From NCBI GenBank assembly GCA_029237695.1, contig CM055274.1, positions 16,791,505-16,855,504 of the forward strand: a stretch of 64,000 bases of DNA, in the 5' to 3' direction. Both the position numbers and the translations under genes were made by a program. Position 1 is the first letter of the stretch. Each line of letters begins with the position of its first letter. The notes under the pieces are model-generated. The model was not told the DNA's origin, did not search any database, and saw only the letters and a program-made list of their open reading frames with translations. This document shows positions 33,581 through 44,420 of the stretch, one piece after another. Source of the DNA: Conchocele bisecta. Its lineage: Eukaryota; Mollusca; Bivalvia; Lucinida; Thyasiridae.

Positions 33581-33894
33581 CTGTAGCCTATTTCACCAAC
33601 ATTGCAAAGTATACTTATCTAGCAAAGTATACATTGAGGGAGAAATTTTCAATTTAAGGATAAATTTATTAATTTTTATTATACTGAATTTATTACATTA
33701 TCACAGCCATTTTGGCTGTGATAATGTAATAAATTCAGTATAATAATTCGGATTACTTTTAATCATCAAATATATGCAGTCGTTAGTTCTATATGTCATG
33801 ATATAATGCATTTCGGGAAAAAATAAATGATTACTCCCTCAAAGTATACTCTGCTAGAAAATTATACTTTGCAATGTTGGTGAAATCGGCTACA
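33581..33894. mobile_element. MITE C, full length
   Basis: The ends CTGTAGCCTATTTCACC and GGTGAAATCGGCTACAG are inverted repeats. The second repeat GCAAAGTATACTT is mirrored, and the inner palindrome is around CAGCCATTTTGGCTG. This is the best copy for defining the family. Confidence 0.7.
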
Positions 33895-33979
33895 GAACAC
33901 TTCGCCCACTGTCAACATTATTGACAGAAAATATCGTAAATTTTGTAAATATATTTCTGTAATGGTGACATTTACTATG

Positions 33980-34590
33980 TATATTATGCTTTTAAATACA
34001 CTTGTGTTATTGTCTCCACATAGTGTCGTTCGGGGGACCTTGACCGTGGTGCCCTTACTTTTGTGTCAAAAATTTTGGACAAATGTTGAATATCTCCCGA
34101 TCCGTTTAGTCATATCATTACCAAAGTTCATAAATAACTTCCTCACATTGATAGCTATCCATCCAGTTTCATTCAGGTGACTTTAACCTTCACCTTGGTG
34201 ACAGCGATGTTCGTGTGAATTTTGGATGTACGTTCAAATGGTGAATATATCCTGATCCATTAGTTGGATCATTACCAAACTTCATCAATAGCCAGTTGCG
34301 GATACAGGGGGAGGGGGTGGGGGGGGGTCCAGGGGGTCCGGAATTATTTCTGTATCCGGGCCTGATAGCTTCCTCACATTGATGACTATCCACCCAGTGT
34401 CATTTGTGTGACCTTTACCTTTGTATCAATAATTTTGAACTTCCTCACATTGTGCCATTGACCTTGTTGACCTTGTTGACCTTGACCTTACTGGGTGAGA
34501 CACTTGCCGGTGATCACCTTGTTAAACTGTGCACGCCACGCCAATTTTATTCCATAAAAATGTTTGGTCATAATCTTGACACTTGACATT
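33980..34590 (+). repeat. Degenerate tandem repeat with a G-run insert
   Basis: About three copies of a ~190 bp unit (CTTCCTCACATTGATAGC, GATCCGTTTAGT, TTTGTGTCAAAAATTTTGGA) occur. They are interrupted at 34290-34366 by a short inverted-repeat piece (GCGGATACAGGG..TCTGTATCCGGG) holding five long G runs at 34307-34336. Confidence 0.5.
34307..34336 (+). other. G-quadruplex-type G-run cluster
   Basis: Runs of 5, 5, 9 and 5 G (34307 onward) are separated by A, T and TCCA. This satisfies the G3+N1-7 pattern with wide margin. It lies 260 bp upstream of an exon on the coding strand. Confidence 0.7.
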
Positions 34591-34597
34591 CTTACAG

Positions 34598-34758
34598 CCA
34601 GATGAAAGGTCAGCTTCAGGTCAGCTTGACCAAACACGAACCGCCCATACAAGTGGAAATCATGGTTACCGGGGATACGGTGGTTACAAGCACCACCGAT
34701 GATTGCCTGAAGCGCATCTGGCACGAGAAGTTTGACTTTGCCAAAATTTCCCTGCAGG
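34598..34758 (+). CDS. PARP14-like gene, exon
   Basis: The acceptor CATTCTTACAG ends at 34597 (entry phase 2, matching 32342) and the donor CAGG|GTATGT follows 34758 (exit phase 1). The frame encodes MKGQLQVSLTKHEPPIQVEI and TTDDCLKRIWHEKFDFAKI. Alternating hydrophobic strands with a following helix fit another KH-like repeat, just before the macro-domain region in PARP14-type proteins. Confidence 0.6.
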
Positions 34759-34831
34759 GTATGTTAATCCTTAGAATGTGGGAAACTTTATAGGGTTAAC
34801 TGTATTGTAATTTTCAAATTTGCGTCGTATA

Positions 34832-35198
34832 TTATAGGAATGAATGGCCTTTTTGTGGAATTTATCGGGGTATAAACTTGGAAAAGTCGCGGGAATACTG
34901 GACGAAGGCCGGAAGGCCTCGTCCAGTATTCCCGCGACTTTTCCAAGTTTATATCTCCGATAAATTCCACAAAAAGGCCATTCATTCCTTATAATTCCAG
35001 CTTTTGAAATAAATTCATCAAGAAAATGTGTTTATTTTCCGTTTTCTTAAGAATTATTTTAACTACGCCTCACGGTTACGGAAAGTAGTTCGGTGTGGGA
35101 GTTTACTGGGATATAAATTTTGGACAGAGACTTGCTACGGGCCAATCAAATGTTAGGGAATTGTGTAAATATTTTTGTGCTGGAATTATCAGAAAATG
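34832..35198. mobile_element. Palindrome B plus MITE A
   Basis: Palindrome B (34838-34987) and MITE A (34990-35198, TTATAATTCCAGC to GTGCTGGAATTAT) abut as in the other copies. MITE A here is uninterrupted and serves as the empty site for the SINE at 28159. Confidence 0.75.
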
Positions 35199-35279
35199 AT
35201 AGGTCGGAAAATCTGTTTAATGGCGACGCGCTAGTGGAGAGCCATTAAACATGTTTTCCGACCTATCATTTTCTGATAT
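35188..35279. repeat. Perfect-arm palindrome
   Basis: TATCAGAAAATGATAGGTCG is mirrored by CGACCTATCATTTTCTGATA. The inner GTTTAATGGC is mirrored by GCCATTAAAC around GACGCGCTAGTGGAGA. It touches the right end of MITE A. Confidence 0.7.
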
Positions 35280-35582
35280 ACGCCGCAAATTTAAAAATTA
35301 CAATGCGGTTAACCTATTTCTAATGCACTCCTTTACTACTGGCGTAGGAATACATATTGAAATAATTTGCAACCGTTCATCAACAATGATATACCTGTAA
35401 TGTATGACCATCAGCCAATCAGATTGCGCGATATTTATAGAGTGCATTAGAAATATTGTTGTCTGCTGTTGTTTTATGTTATTCTTCTCACATCACAAAT
35501 CATGATTGTAAGGGTTAATTTTTTTTGAGAGAATGCGGCAACTTGAGAAATGTGGTTTAGCGTCACAGTTCTGCTCATTCTA

Positions 35583-35820
35583 CAGAGCTCCAGATAAGAT
35601 GCATTTTTGTGTCAAAAAAGCAATACATTTTTACAAAAACACAAGATATTTTATTTTTATGCGTTACAAAAATGCAACTAATTTTATGGATGTCGCTAGG
35701 TCCACTTCATTGTATAAAAGGCACACAGAGAAAAATTGGGTAGAACATGGCCAAAAACGCATCGTGTTTCATTTTGAGGAGTCAAAAACGCAATCACTCA
35801 AATAGTTATCTAGAGCTCTG
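35583..35820. mobile_element. hAT-like MITE, 6 bp target duplication
   Basis: The ends are CAGAGCTCCAGATAAG and TTATCTAGAGCTCTG. ATTCTA precedes (35577-35582) and follows (35821-35826). The interior differs from MITE H and has a chance 90-codon frame. Confidence 0.7.
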
Positions 35821-35941
35821 ATTCTAGTCCCTGATTGATGACTGTGACTGAATATTGAGAAATGAGGGAGGCTTTCGGAGCAACCAATCAAAATCCAACA
35901 CACGCTAGGAAAGAAATGTCCGTTGATTTAGAGGAACACTT

Positions 35942-36265
35942 GGGGTCCGTTTCACTAAACTTTGTACGACTAAAATGTTCATAAGGGCAAATTTAGGATC
36001 GTCTGGAAATTTCAATTAATGGATTTATATTAACCCTTAGCCTGCTGAATGAAATGTTGTCGTTTGCTGTTTATGTTTTATTTTCTAAAGTGCTGTCAAA
36101 CCATGTTTTTATTGAGAAACAGGGCAAAATATAAAGTAACAGCAGACAACAGTTTTCGCGATCAGCAGGCTAAGGGTTACATATAGTAACATTAAACATT
36201 GATGATGTGAAAATTTTACATTTACAAACATTATAGTCATACGAAATTTAGTGAAATGGCCCCTT
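35942..36265. mobile_element. MITE E hosting a piggyBac-like MITE
   Basis: GGGGTCCGTTTCACTAAACT at the left is mirrored by TTTAGTGAAATGGCCCC at the right. A piggyBac-like MITE (36034-36176, CCCTTAGCCTGCTGA to CAGCAGGCTAAGGG) sits at TTAA in its middle. Confidence 0.7.
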
Positions 36266-36641
36266 GGTGATTATGACATTTGTGGCCAGTTTGGCTCCTG
36301 CTCAATGACTGTGACTAAAACATTGGCTTATGACATTTGTGGCCAGTATAGCTCCTGCTCAATGACTGTGACTAAAACATTGGCTTATGACATTTGTGGC
36401 CAGTATAGCTCCTGCTCAATGACTGTGACTAAAACATTGGCTTATGACATTTGTGGCCAGTATAGCTCCTGCTCAATGACTGTGACTAAAACATTGGCTT
36501 ATGACATTTGTGACTAGTATAGCTCCTGCTCAATGACTGTGACTAAAACATTGGCTTATGACATTTGTGACTAGTATAGCTCCTGCTCAATGACTGTGAC
36601 TAAAACATTGGCTTATGACATTTGTGACCAGTATAGCTCCT
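36264..36641 (+). repeat. 57 bp minisatellite, ~6.5 copies
   Basis: The unit contains CTTATGACATTTGTGG, CCAGTATAGCTCCTGCTC and AATGACTGTGACTAAAACA. The 57 bp period is 19 codons, so an open frame runs through the first copies; its repeated peptide is considered incidental. The array lies between two MITE E copies and resembles an internal part of MITE K. Confidence 0.85.
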
Positions 36642-36892
36642 GGAGGCCGTTTCACTAAACTTCGTACGACTAAAATGTTCGTAAGTGCAAACTTATGATA
36701 GTCTGTAAATTTCACATTAACACTGTTTTCTTGTAAATAATTGTTGGATTTACATTTATTGAGCATAGGCTGCATATGCAGCCTATGCTCAATAAATGTA
36801 AATCCATCAATTGAAATTTGCAGACGATTCTAAATTTGTGCTTACGAACATTTTAGTCGTAAGAAGTTTAGTGAAACGGCCCCCTGATATGT
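36642..36892. mobile_element. MITE E, second copy
   Basis: The ends are GGCCGTTTCACTAAACTTCG and AAGTTTAGTGAAACGGCC. The centre palindrome ATTGAGCATAGGCTGCAT is mirrored exactly. About 250 bp. Confidence 0.75.
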
Positions 36893-37027
36893 GAGTGAAG
36901 AAATAACATTATAAAATTGATTTACGGCCAGTATAGCTCCTGATCTGTGGCTCTGTCCAGTCACAAGTTGATTTGTTTGTTCGTTTGTTCATTTGTCCGC
37001 CCTTCCATCCATTCATATTCCAATCAC

Positions 37028-37215
37028 CTCGGATGGGTTGTGGCTTAGAGGTTAGAACATCTGACTTCCAATCCGGAGGTTGTGGGTTCAAATCTCGCCT
37101 TAGGCATCAAAAATAGTTTCATAGTATTTCCATCCCACTGGTCTGTCGGGTGAGACTTTAAACTGTGGTCCCGTCTCTATATGACCTTAGCTGTTGCTGG
37201 GACGTTAAACCCATT
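37028..37215 (+). mobile_element. tRNA-derived SINE
   Basis: The tRNA-like head has an A-box-like TGGCTTAGAGGTTAGAAC and a B-box GGTTCAAATCT, with TGACTTCCAATC in the anticodon-loop region. The body ends GACCTTAGCTGTTGC and GGGACGTTAAACCC. The shared tail with 21003 and 28159 links three SINE copies with different heads. Confidence 0.7.
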
Positions 37216-37540
37216 CACGTTCACTTTTTTTTTCCATTCACCACATTTGTGCTAAAGTGTTCAGGTACCTATTATCCCTGAAACTAAGGTGACTGTAAAC
37301 TTTATATGCTTGCTTTTCAATTAATCAATCAATCAACATGTCAATAAATCAATCAAACACCCAATTAAACCACAAAATCTATATGCAATGCTGTCTGAAA
37401 AAACTGTGCTTATGATGTTTACGACCAACATAGCCAAAGATCAGGGCCTACACTGTTTGCAATTCAATCACAGAAATAGTGTTATTTCTGTCTACAAAAT
37501 GATTAAATTCTAATGCAACTATTTGACTGCAAGATGATTG

Positions 37541-37863
37541 CAGAGCTCCAGATAAGCTGCTAATTTGCTTAAATACCCAATGAAAATTGTCAAAAACCCA
37601 ATTGAAATGGGAAGTAGCGAGTACCGTATATCAAAAAGCAATAAATTTATGGTACCTTTATCATTCTGCTGAAAACAATAAAGAGACCACAAATATAGCA
37701 TACCTTTCTTATTTTCCATGAAAACACATCTTGGTACTTCATCTGTTGATGTGTAAACAGTAGTGTGATTTTATTTTAACCAATTAAAATGTTGAAATAC
37801 CCAATTGCTTGAGAAATAATGGAGTGACAATACTCAATTACTAATTCTTTATCTGGAGCCCTG
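37541..37863. mobile_element. MITE H copy
   Basis: It runs from CAGAGCTCCAGATAAGCTGC to TCTTTATCTGGAGCCCTG. The interior is shortened relative to 43327-43729, lacking part of the central palindrome. Confidence 0.65.
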
Positions 37864-37927
37864 TGAATGATTGTGTTCCATAGTTGTGTCAATGTAGTAA
37901 AGTATCTTTTCTCAGCTGGCCACCGAT

Positions 37928-38110
37928 ATGTGGCTGTGACTGGAGAAATTGGGCTTATGGCATTTGTGAACATTATAGCTCCATTATCAAATAGAATACT
38001 CCTGATAATGATATATACTACATGTTGGAAGCCTGACAGCTGTTTCATTGATGGGATGGAAAACAGTGCAGATCCTGATCAGACTGCAGATCCCATTTCT
38101 CTAGTCACAG
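37928..38110. mobile_element. MITE K copy
   Basis: Ends TGTGACTGGAGAAATTGGG and CCCATTTCTCTAGTCACAG. Confidence 0.6.
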
Positions 38111-38164
38111 CCTCATTTTAGTTTCAGTATATCAATATGAAAGTTTCAATCAATGACACCTCTA

Positions 38165-41100
38165 ATATGTAGAGAAAGACCTGTATATTGTAGTAGAGAA
38201 AGACCTCTATATGTAGAGAAATACCTCACCTGTATATTGTAGTGAAATACCTCTATATTGTTAGAGGAAGACCTCACTTCTATATTGTTAGAGAAATACC
38301 TCTATATTGTAGAGAAATACCTATATATGTAGAGAAAGACCTCTATATTGTTAGAGAAAGACCACTATGGAATATTGTTAGAGAAAGACCTCTATTGTTA
38401 GAGAAAGACCTCTATATGTAGCGAAAGACCTATATTGTTAGAGAAAGACCTATATTGTTAGAGAAAGACCTATATTTTTAGAGGAAGACCTCTATAGTGT
38501 TCTATATTGTGGAGAAATACCTCTATATTGTAGAGAAAGACCTCTACTTGGAGAAAGACCTCTATATTGTTAGGGAAATACCTCTATATTGTAGAGAAGG
38601 ACCTCTATATTGTAGAGAAAGACCTCTATATTGTAGAGCTAAGAGGAAGACCTCTATATTGTTAGAGAAATACTTCTATATTGTAGAGAAATACCTCTAT
38701 ATTGTAGAGAAATTGTAGTATAGAAAGACCTCTATATTGTAGAGAAATTGTAGTATAGAAATACCTCTATATTGTTAGGGAAATACCTCTATATTGTAGA
38801 GAAGGACCTCTATATTGTAGAGATAGACCTCTATATTGGAGAAAGACCTCTATATTGTAGAGAAGGACCTCTATATTGTAGAGAAAGACCTCTCTTGGGA
38901 AAATATTGTAAAGCTATTGTAGAATACCTCTATATTGTAGAGAGACCTCTATATTGAGAGGAAGACCTCTATATTGTATAGAGAAATACCATCTATATTG
39001 TGGAGAAAAACCTATATATTGTTAGAGAAATACCTCTATATTGTAGAGAAAGGCCTCTATATTGTTACAGAAAGACCTCTATATTGTTATAGAAATACCT
39101 CTATATTGCAGTAGAGAAAGACCTCTATACTGATAGAGAACGACCTCTATATTGTTATAGAAAGACCTCTATATTGTAGTAGAGAAATACCTCTATATTG
39201 TAGAGGAAGACCTCTATATTGTTGATAAGGACCTCTATATTGTTCTATATTGTAGAGAAAGACCTATATTGTTAGAGGAAGACCTCTATATTGTTAGAGA
39301 AAGACTTCTATATTGTTATATAAATACCTGTATATTGTTATACAAATACCTCTATATTGTTAGAGAATGACCTATAGTGTTATAGAAAGACCTCTATATT
39401 GTAGTAGAGAAATACCTCTTTATTGTAGAGAAAGATCTCTATATTGTAGTAGAGAAAGACCTCTATATTGAGAAAGACCTCTATATTGTTAGAGAATGAC
39501 CTCTATATTGTTATAGAATGACCTCTATATTGTTATAGAAAGACCTCTATATTAGAGAAAGACCTATATTGTTAGAGAATGACCTATATAGTTCTAGAAA
39601 GACCTCTATATTGTAGTAGAGAAATACCTCTATATTGTAGAGGAAGACGTCTATATTGTTAGAGAAATACCTCTATGTTGTAGAGAAGGACCTCTATAGT
39701 GTTCAATACTGTAGAGAAAGACCTATATTGTTAGTGGAAGACCTGTATATTGTTATAGAAAGACCTGTATATTGTTCAAGAAAGACCTCTATATTTTTAG
39801 AGAAAGACCTCTATATGTAAAGAAAGACCTATATTGTTAGAGAAAGACCTATGTATTGTTAGAGAAATACCTCTATATTGTAGAGAAAGACCTCTATATT
39901 GTTATAGAAAGACCTCTATATTAAAGACCTCTATATTGTGCGAAAGACCTCCATATTGTTAGAGAAAGACCTGTATATTGTAGTAGAGATTGTTAGAGAA
40001 ATACCTCTATATTGTAGAGAAAGACCTCTATATTGTTATAGAAAGACCTCTATATTAAAGACCTCTATATTGTGAGAAAGACCTCCATATTGTTACAGAA
40101 AGACCTGTATATTGTAGTAGAGACAGACCTCTTTGTTAGAGAAATACCTCTATATTGTAGTAGAGAAATACCTCTATATTGTCACAGAAAGACCTGTATA
40201 TTGTAGAGAAATTTTAGTATAGAAAGACCTCTATATTGTCAGAGAAAGACCTCTATATTGTAGAGAAATTGTAGTATAGAAATACCTCTATATTGGTAGA
40301 GAAAGACCTCTATATTGTAGAGAAATTGTAGTATAGAAAGACCTCTATATTGTAGAGAAATTGTAGTAGAGAAATACCTCTATATTGTAGAGAAATACCT
40401 CTATATTGGTAGAGAAATACCTCTATATTGTAGAGAAATTGTAGTATAGAAATACCTCTATATTGTAAGAGAAAGACCTCTATATTGTAGAGAAATTGTA
40501 GTATGGAAATACCTCTATATTGGTAGAGAAATATCTCTATATTGGTAGAGAAATACCTCTATATTGTGGAGAAATTGTAGTATAGAAAGACCTCTATATT
40601 GTAGAGAAATTGTAGTATGGAAAGACCTTTATATTGTAGAGAAATACCTCTATATTGGTAGAGAAATACCTCTATATTGTAGATAAATTGTGGTATAGAA
40701 AGACCTATATTGTCAGAGAAAGACCTCTATATTGTAGAGAAATTGTAGTATAGAAAGACCTCTATATTGTAGAGAAAGACCTCTATATTGTAGAGAAATT
40801 GTAGTATAGAAATACCTCTATATTGTAGAGAAAGACCTCTATATTGTAGATAAATTGTAGTATAGAAATACCTCTATATTGTAGAGAAATATCTCTATAT
40901 TGAAGAGAAATCTCTATATTGTAGAGAAAGACCTCTATATTGTAGAGAAATTGTAGTATAGAAAGACCTATATATTGTAGAGAAAGACCTCTATATTGTA
41001 GAGAAATACCTCTATATTGTAGATAAATTGTAGTATAGAAAGACCTCTATATTGTCAGAGAAAGACCTCTATATTGTAGAGAAATTGTAGTATAGAAAGA

Positions 41101-43030
41101 CCTCTATATTGTAGAGAAAGACCTCTATATTGTAGAGAAATTGTAGTATAGAAATACCTCTATATTGTAGAGAAATACCTCTATATTGCAGAGAAATTGT
41201 AGTATAGAAATACCTCTATATTGTAGAGAAATACCTCTATATTGTAGAGAAATACCTCTATATTGTAGAGAAATTGTAGTATAGAAAGACCTCTATATTG
41301 TAGAGAAATTGTAGTATATAAATACCTCTATATTGTAGAGAAATACCTCTATATTGTAGAGAAATTGTAGTATAGAAAGTCCTCTATATTGTAGAGAAAT
41401 TGTAGTATAGAAAGACCTCTACATTGTAGAGAAATTGTAGTATAGAAAGACCTCTATATTGGTAGAGAAAGACCTCTATTGTAGAGATATTGTAGTATAG
41501 AACAACCTCTATATTGTAGAGAAAGACCTCTACATTGTAGAGAACGACCTCTATGTTAGAGAAATTAGAGAAAGATCTCTATCTTCTAATAGAGAAAGAC
41601 CTCTATATAAGACCTCTATATTGTAAAGAAATACCTCTATATTGTAGTAAGGCCTCTTTGTTAGAGAAAGACCTGTAGTAGAGAAATACCTCTATATTGT
41701 TAGAGCTATATTGTAGTAGAGAAATACCTCTATATTGTTAGAGAAAGACCTCTATATTGTTAGAGCTATATTGTAGTAGAGAAATACCTCTATATTGTTA
41801 GAAAGACCTCTATATTACCTCTATATTGTTAGAGCTATATTGTAGTAGAGAAAGACCTCTATATTGTTAGAGCTATATTGTTAGAGAAATACCTCTATAT
41901 TGTTAGAGCTATATTGTAGTAGAGAAATACCTCTATATTGTTAGAGCTATATTGTTAGAGAAATACCTCTATATTGTTAGAGCTATATTGTAGTAGAGAA
42001 AGACCTCTATATTGTTAGAGAAAGACCTCTATATTGTTTGAGCTATATTGTAGTAGAGAAATACCTCTATATTGTTAGAGAAAGACCTCTATATTGTTAG
42101 AGCTATATTGTAGTAGAGAAATACCTCTATATTGTTAGAGCTCTATTGTAGTAGAGAAATACCTCTATATTGTTAGAGCTATATTGGTAGAGAAATACCT
42201 CTATATTGTTAGAGCTATATTGTAGTAGAGAAAGACCTCTATATTGTAGTAAGGCCTCTTTGTTAGAGAAAGACGTGTAGTAGAGAAAGACCTCTATATT
42301 GTTAGAGAAAGACCTCTATATTGTTAGAGCTATATTGTAGTAGAGAAAGACCTCTATATTGTTTGAGCTATATTGTAGTAGAGAAAGACCTCTATATTGT
42401 TAGAGAAAGACCTCTATATTGTTAGAGCTATATTGTAGTAGAGAAATACCTCTATATTGTTAGAGCTCTATTGTAGTAGAGAAATACCTCTATATTGTTA
42501 GAGCTATATTGGTAGAGAAAGACCTCTATATTGTTAGAGCTATATTGTAGTAGAGAAAGACCTCTATATTGTAGTAAGGCCTCTTTGTTAGAGAAAGACG
42601 TGTAGTAGAGAAAGACCTCTATATTGTTAGAGAAAGACCTCTATATTGTTAGAGCTATATTGTAGTAGAGAAAGACCTCTATATTGTTTGAGCTATATTG
42701 TTAGAGAAAGACAGAAAGACCTCTATATTGTTTGAGCTATATTGTAGTAGAGAAAGACCTCTATATTGTTTGAGCTATATTGTAGTATTGTTTGAGCTAT
42801 ATTGTAGTAGAGAAAGACCTCTATATTGTTTGAGCTCTATTGTAGTAGAGAAAGACCTCTATATTGTTAGAGAAAGACCTCTATAGTGTTAGAGCTATAT
42901 TGTAGTAGAGAAAGACCTCTATATTGTTGGAGAAAGACCTCTATATTGTTCTATATTGTATAGAAAGACTTATGGAAACACCTCTATACTGTAGAGAAAG
43001 ATCTGTAGAGAAATACCTCTATTATTGTAG
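38165..43030 (+). repeat. ~22 bp satellite, 4.9 kb, three higher-order blocks
   Basis: The basic unit is TAGAGAAAGACCTCTATATTGT (written here as TAGAGAAAGACC + TCTATATTGT), with a frequent AAATACC variant. Block 1 (38165 to ~40190) is irregular. Block 2 (~40190-41500) alternates the unit with GAGAAATTGTAGTATAG. Block 3 (~41690-42960) alternates it with GAGCTATATTGTAGTAG. The array fills over half of the intron between exons 34758 and 43031 and stops exactly at the latter's acceptor. Scattered 60-110-codon frames are by-products of the repeat. Confidence 0.9.
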
Positions 43031-43178
43031 AGAAAGACCTCCGGCTATTGATGCACGGCCTGGGTGGGATACACGGACACACATTTATACAGCAGGTGGA
43101 GAGAAGCCTCGACTGTTTTATAGATCTTGTGAAGAAGGGAGAGTATCCTGTAAAGCCTCCCACTGCTACAACTACTCA
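43031..43178 (+). CDS. PARP14-like gene, exon at the edge of the satellite
   Basis: The acceptor ATTATTGTAG ends at 43030 (entry phase 1, matching 34758). The donor ACTCA|GTAAGT follows 43178 (exit phase 2). The frame encodes EKDLRLLMHGLGGIHGHTF and then VERSLDCFIDLVKKGEY. 'L..G..GI......VE..L.C.I.L' resembles the segment between the last KH-like repeat and the first macro domain of PARP14-type proteins. The first 11 bases (AGAAAGACCTC) are identical to the satellite unit. Confidence 0.55.
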
Positions 43179-43326
43179 GTAAGTAATGCTATAATGCCAA
43201 GGATCAACATAAATCAAACATTTCTCCCATCACAGGAAGCCAATTCCCACCCTTAAATATGAGCCGAATCAAATCGAAAACTGATTAATATGAAATATTG
43301 ATTGATTCCAAACGTTAAAAATGCAA

Positions 43327-43729
43327 CAGGGCTCCAGATAAGGAATTAGTAATTGAGTACTGTCACTCCATCATTTCTGAAGCAATTGGATATTTCAAAA
43401 TTTTAATTTGGTAAACTAAAATCACACTACTGTTTACACATCAAAGACAGCAATTATTAAATAGTTTGCTTTGAAATGAAAACGCGGCTTGGCCTTTCAT
43501 TAGAATTGTCTCCTTGGAGACAATTCTAATGAAATACCACGATGTGTTTTCATGGTAAATAAGCAGAATATGTTATATTTGTGGTCTGTTTATTGTTTTT
43601 TGCAGCATGATAAAGGTACCAACACTTTTTTATTACTTTTTGATACTCGCTACTTCTGATTTCAATTGGGTTTTTGGCAATTTGAATTGGGTATACATTA
43701 AGAAAATACGCAGCTTATCTGGAGCTCTG
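43327..43729. mobile_element. MITE H, 7 bp target duplication
   Basis: The ends are CAGGGCTCCAGATAAGG and CTTATCTGGAGCTCTG. AATGCAA precedes (43320-43326) and follows (43730-43736). The centre is TTGTCTCCTTGGAGACAATT. Confidence 0.75.
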
Positions 43730-43784
43730 AATGCAATATTGCATTTCTTATTGCCCACGCTTGTTATGCCCCTTATGCGATAGC

Positions 43785-44420
43785 AAGTGGGGGGGGGTCA
43801 TATTTATGCCCCACCACGATTCGTGGAGGGGGCATTTAGTGTTACCCTTGTCCGTCCGTCACGTCCGTCCGTCCCGTCTGTCCCGTCCGGGAACGTCCGT
43901 CCGTCCGTCCGTCCGGGCAGACATTCAGGTACTTATGTGGCTAGCCCCACAGGGTTATGGACTTGTTAAAGGATAGGGTTGGTTACAATTAGCCACCTAA
44001 GATATCGTTTTATGTGGCTAAAAGTGGTTTTATGTGGCTAATATTTAACATGCGATAAGCCACATAGTTACCTGAAAGTAAGAACGTCCGTCCGTCCGTC
44101 CGTCGTCCGTCCGGGCACACATTAGGGTACTTATGTGGCTAGCCCCACAGGGTTATGGACTTGTTAAAGGATAGGGTTGGTTACAATTAGCCTAAAAAAT
44201 CGTTTTATGTGGCTAATATTTAACATGTGATAAGCCACATAAGTACCCTAATGTAAGAACGTCCGTCCGTCCGTCCGGGCACACATTAGGGTACTTATGT
44301 GGCTAGCCCCACAGGGTTATGGACTTAGTAAAGGATAGGGTTGGTTACAATTAGCCACCTAAAAAATCGTTTTATGTGGCTAAACGTCCGTCCGTCCGTC
44401 CGTCACGAAACTTTAACGCT
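43785..44420 (+). mobile_element. Pearl-like end with a MITE amplified inside its GTCC tract
   Basis: The hairpin TATGCCCCACCACG..CGTGGAGGGGGCAT (43805) leads into GTCC repeats. Three copies (43925-44078, 44131-44253, 44286-44385, the last truncated) of a palindromic piece (GGTACTTATGTGGCTAGCCC to AGCCACATA) are each bounded by GTCCGTCCGTCC. Confidence 0.6.

Noticed and set aside
35533..35805. 90-codon plus-strand frame
   Set aside because: It lies inside a hAT-like MITE with target duplication; no similarity to a transposase.
36251..36517. 88-codon repetitive frame
   Set aside because: Created by the 57 bp (19 codon) minisatellite lying between two MITE copies.
38497..42886. Frames encoding LYCRERPLYCRE-type peptides
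   Set aside because: Products of the ~22 bp satellite; they shift frame with unit length and have no independent coding signal.
38165..43030. CRISPR-like array
   Set aside because: Units are contiguous without unique spacers, and the genome is eukaryotic.
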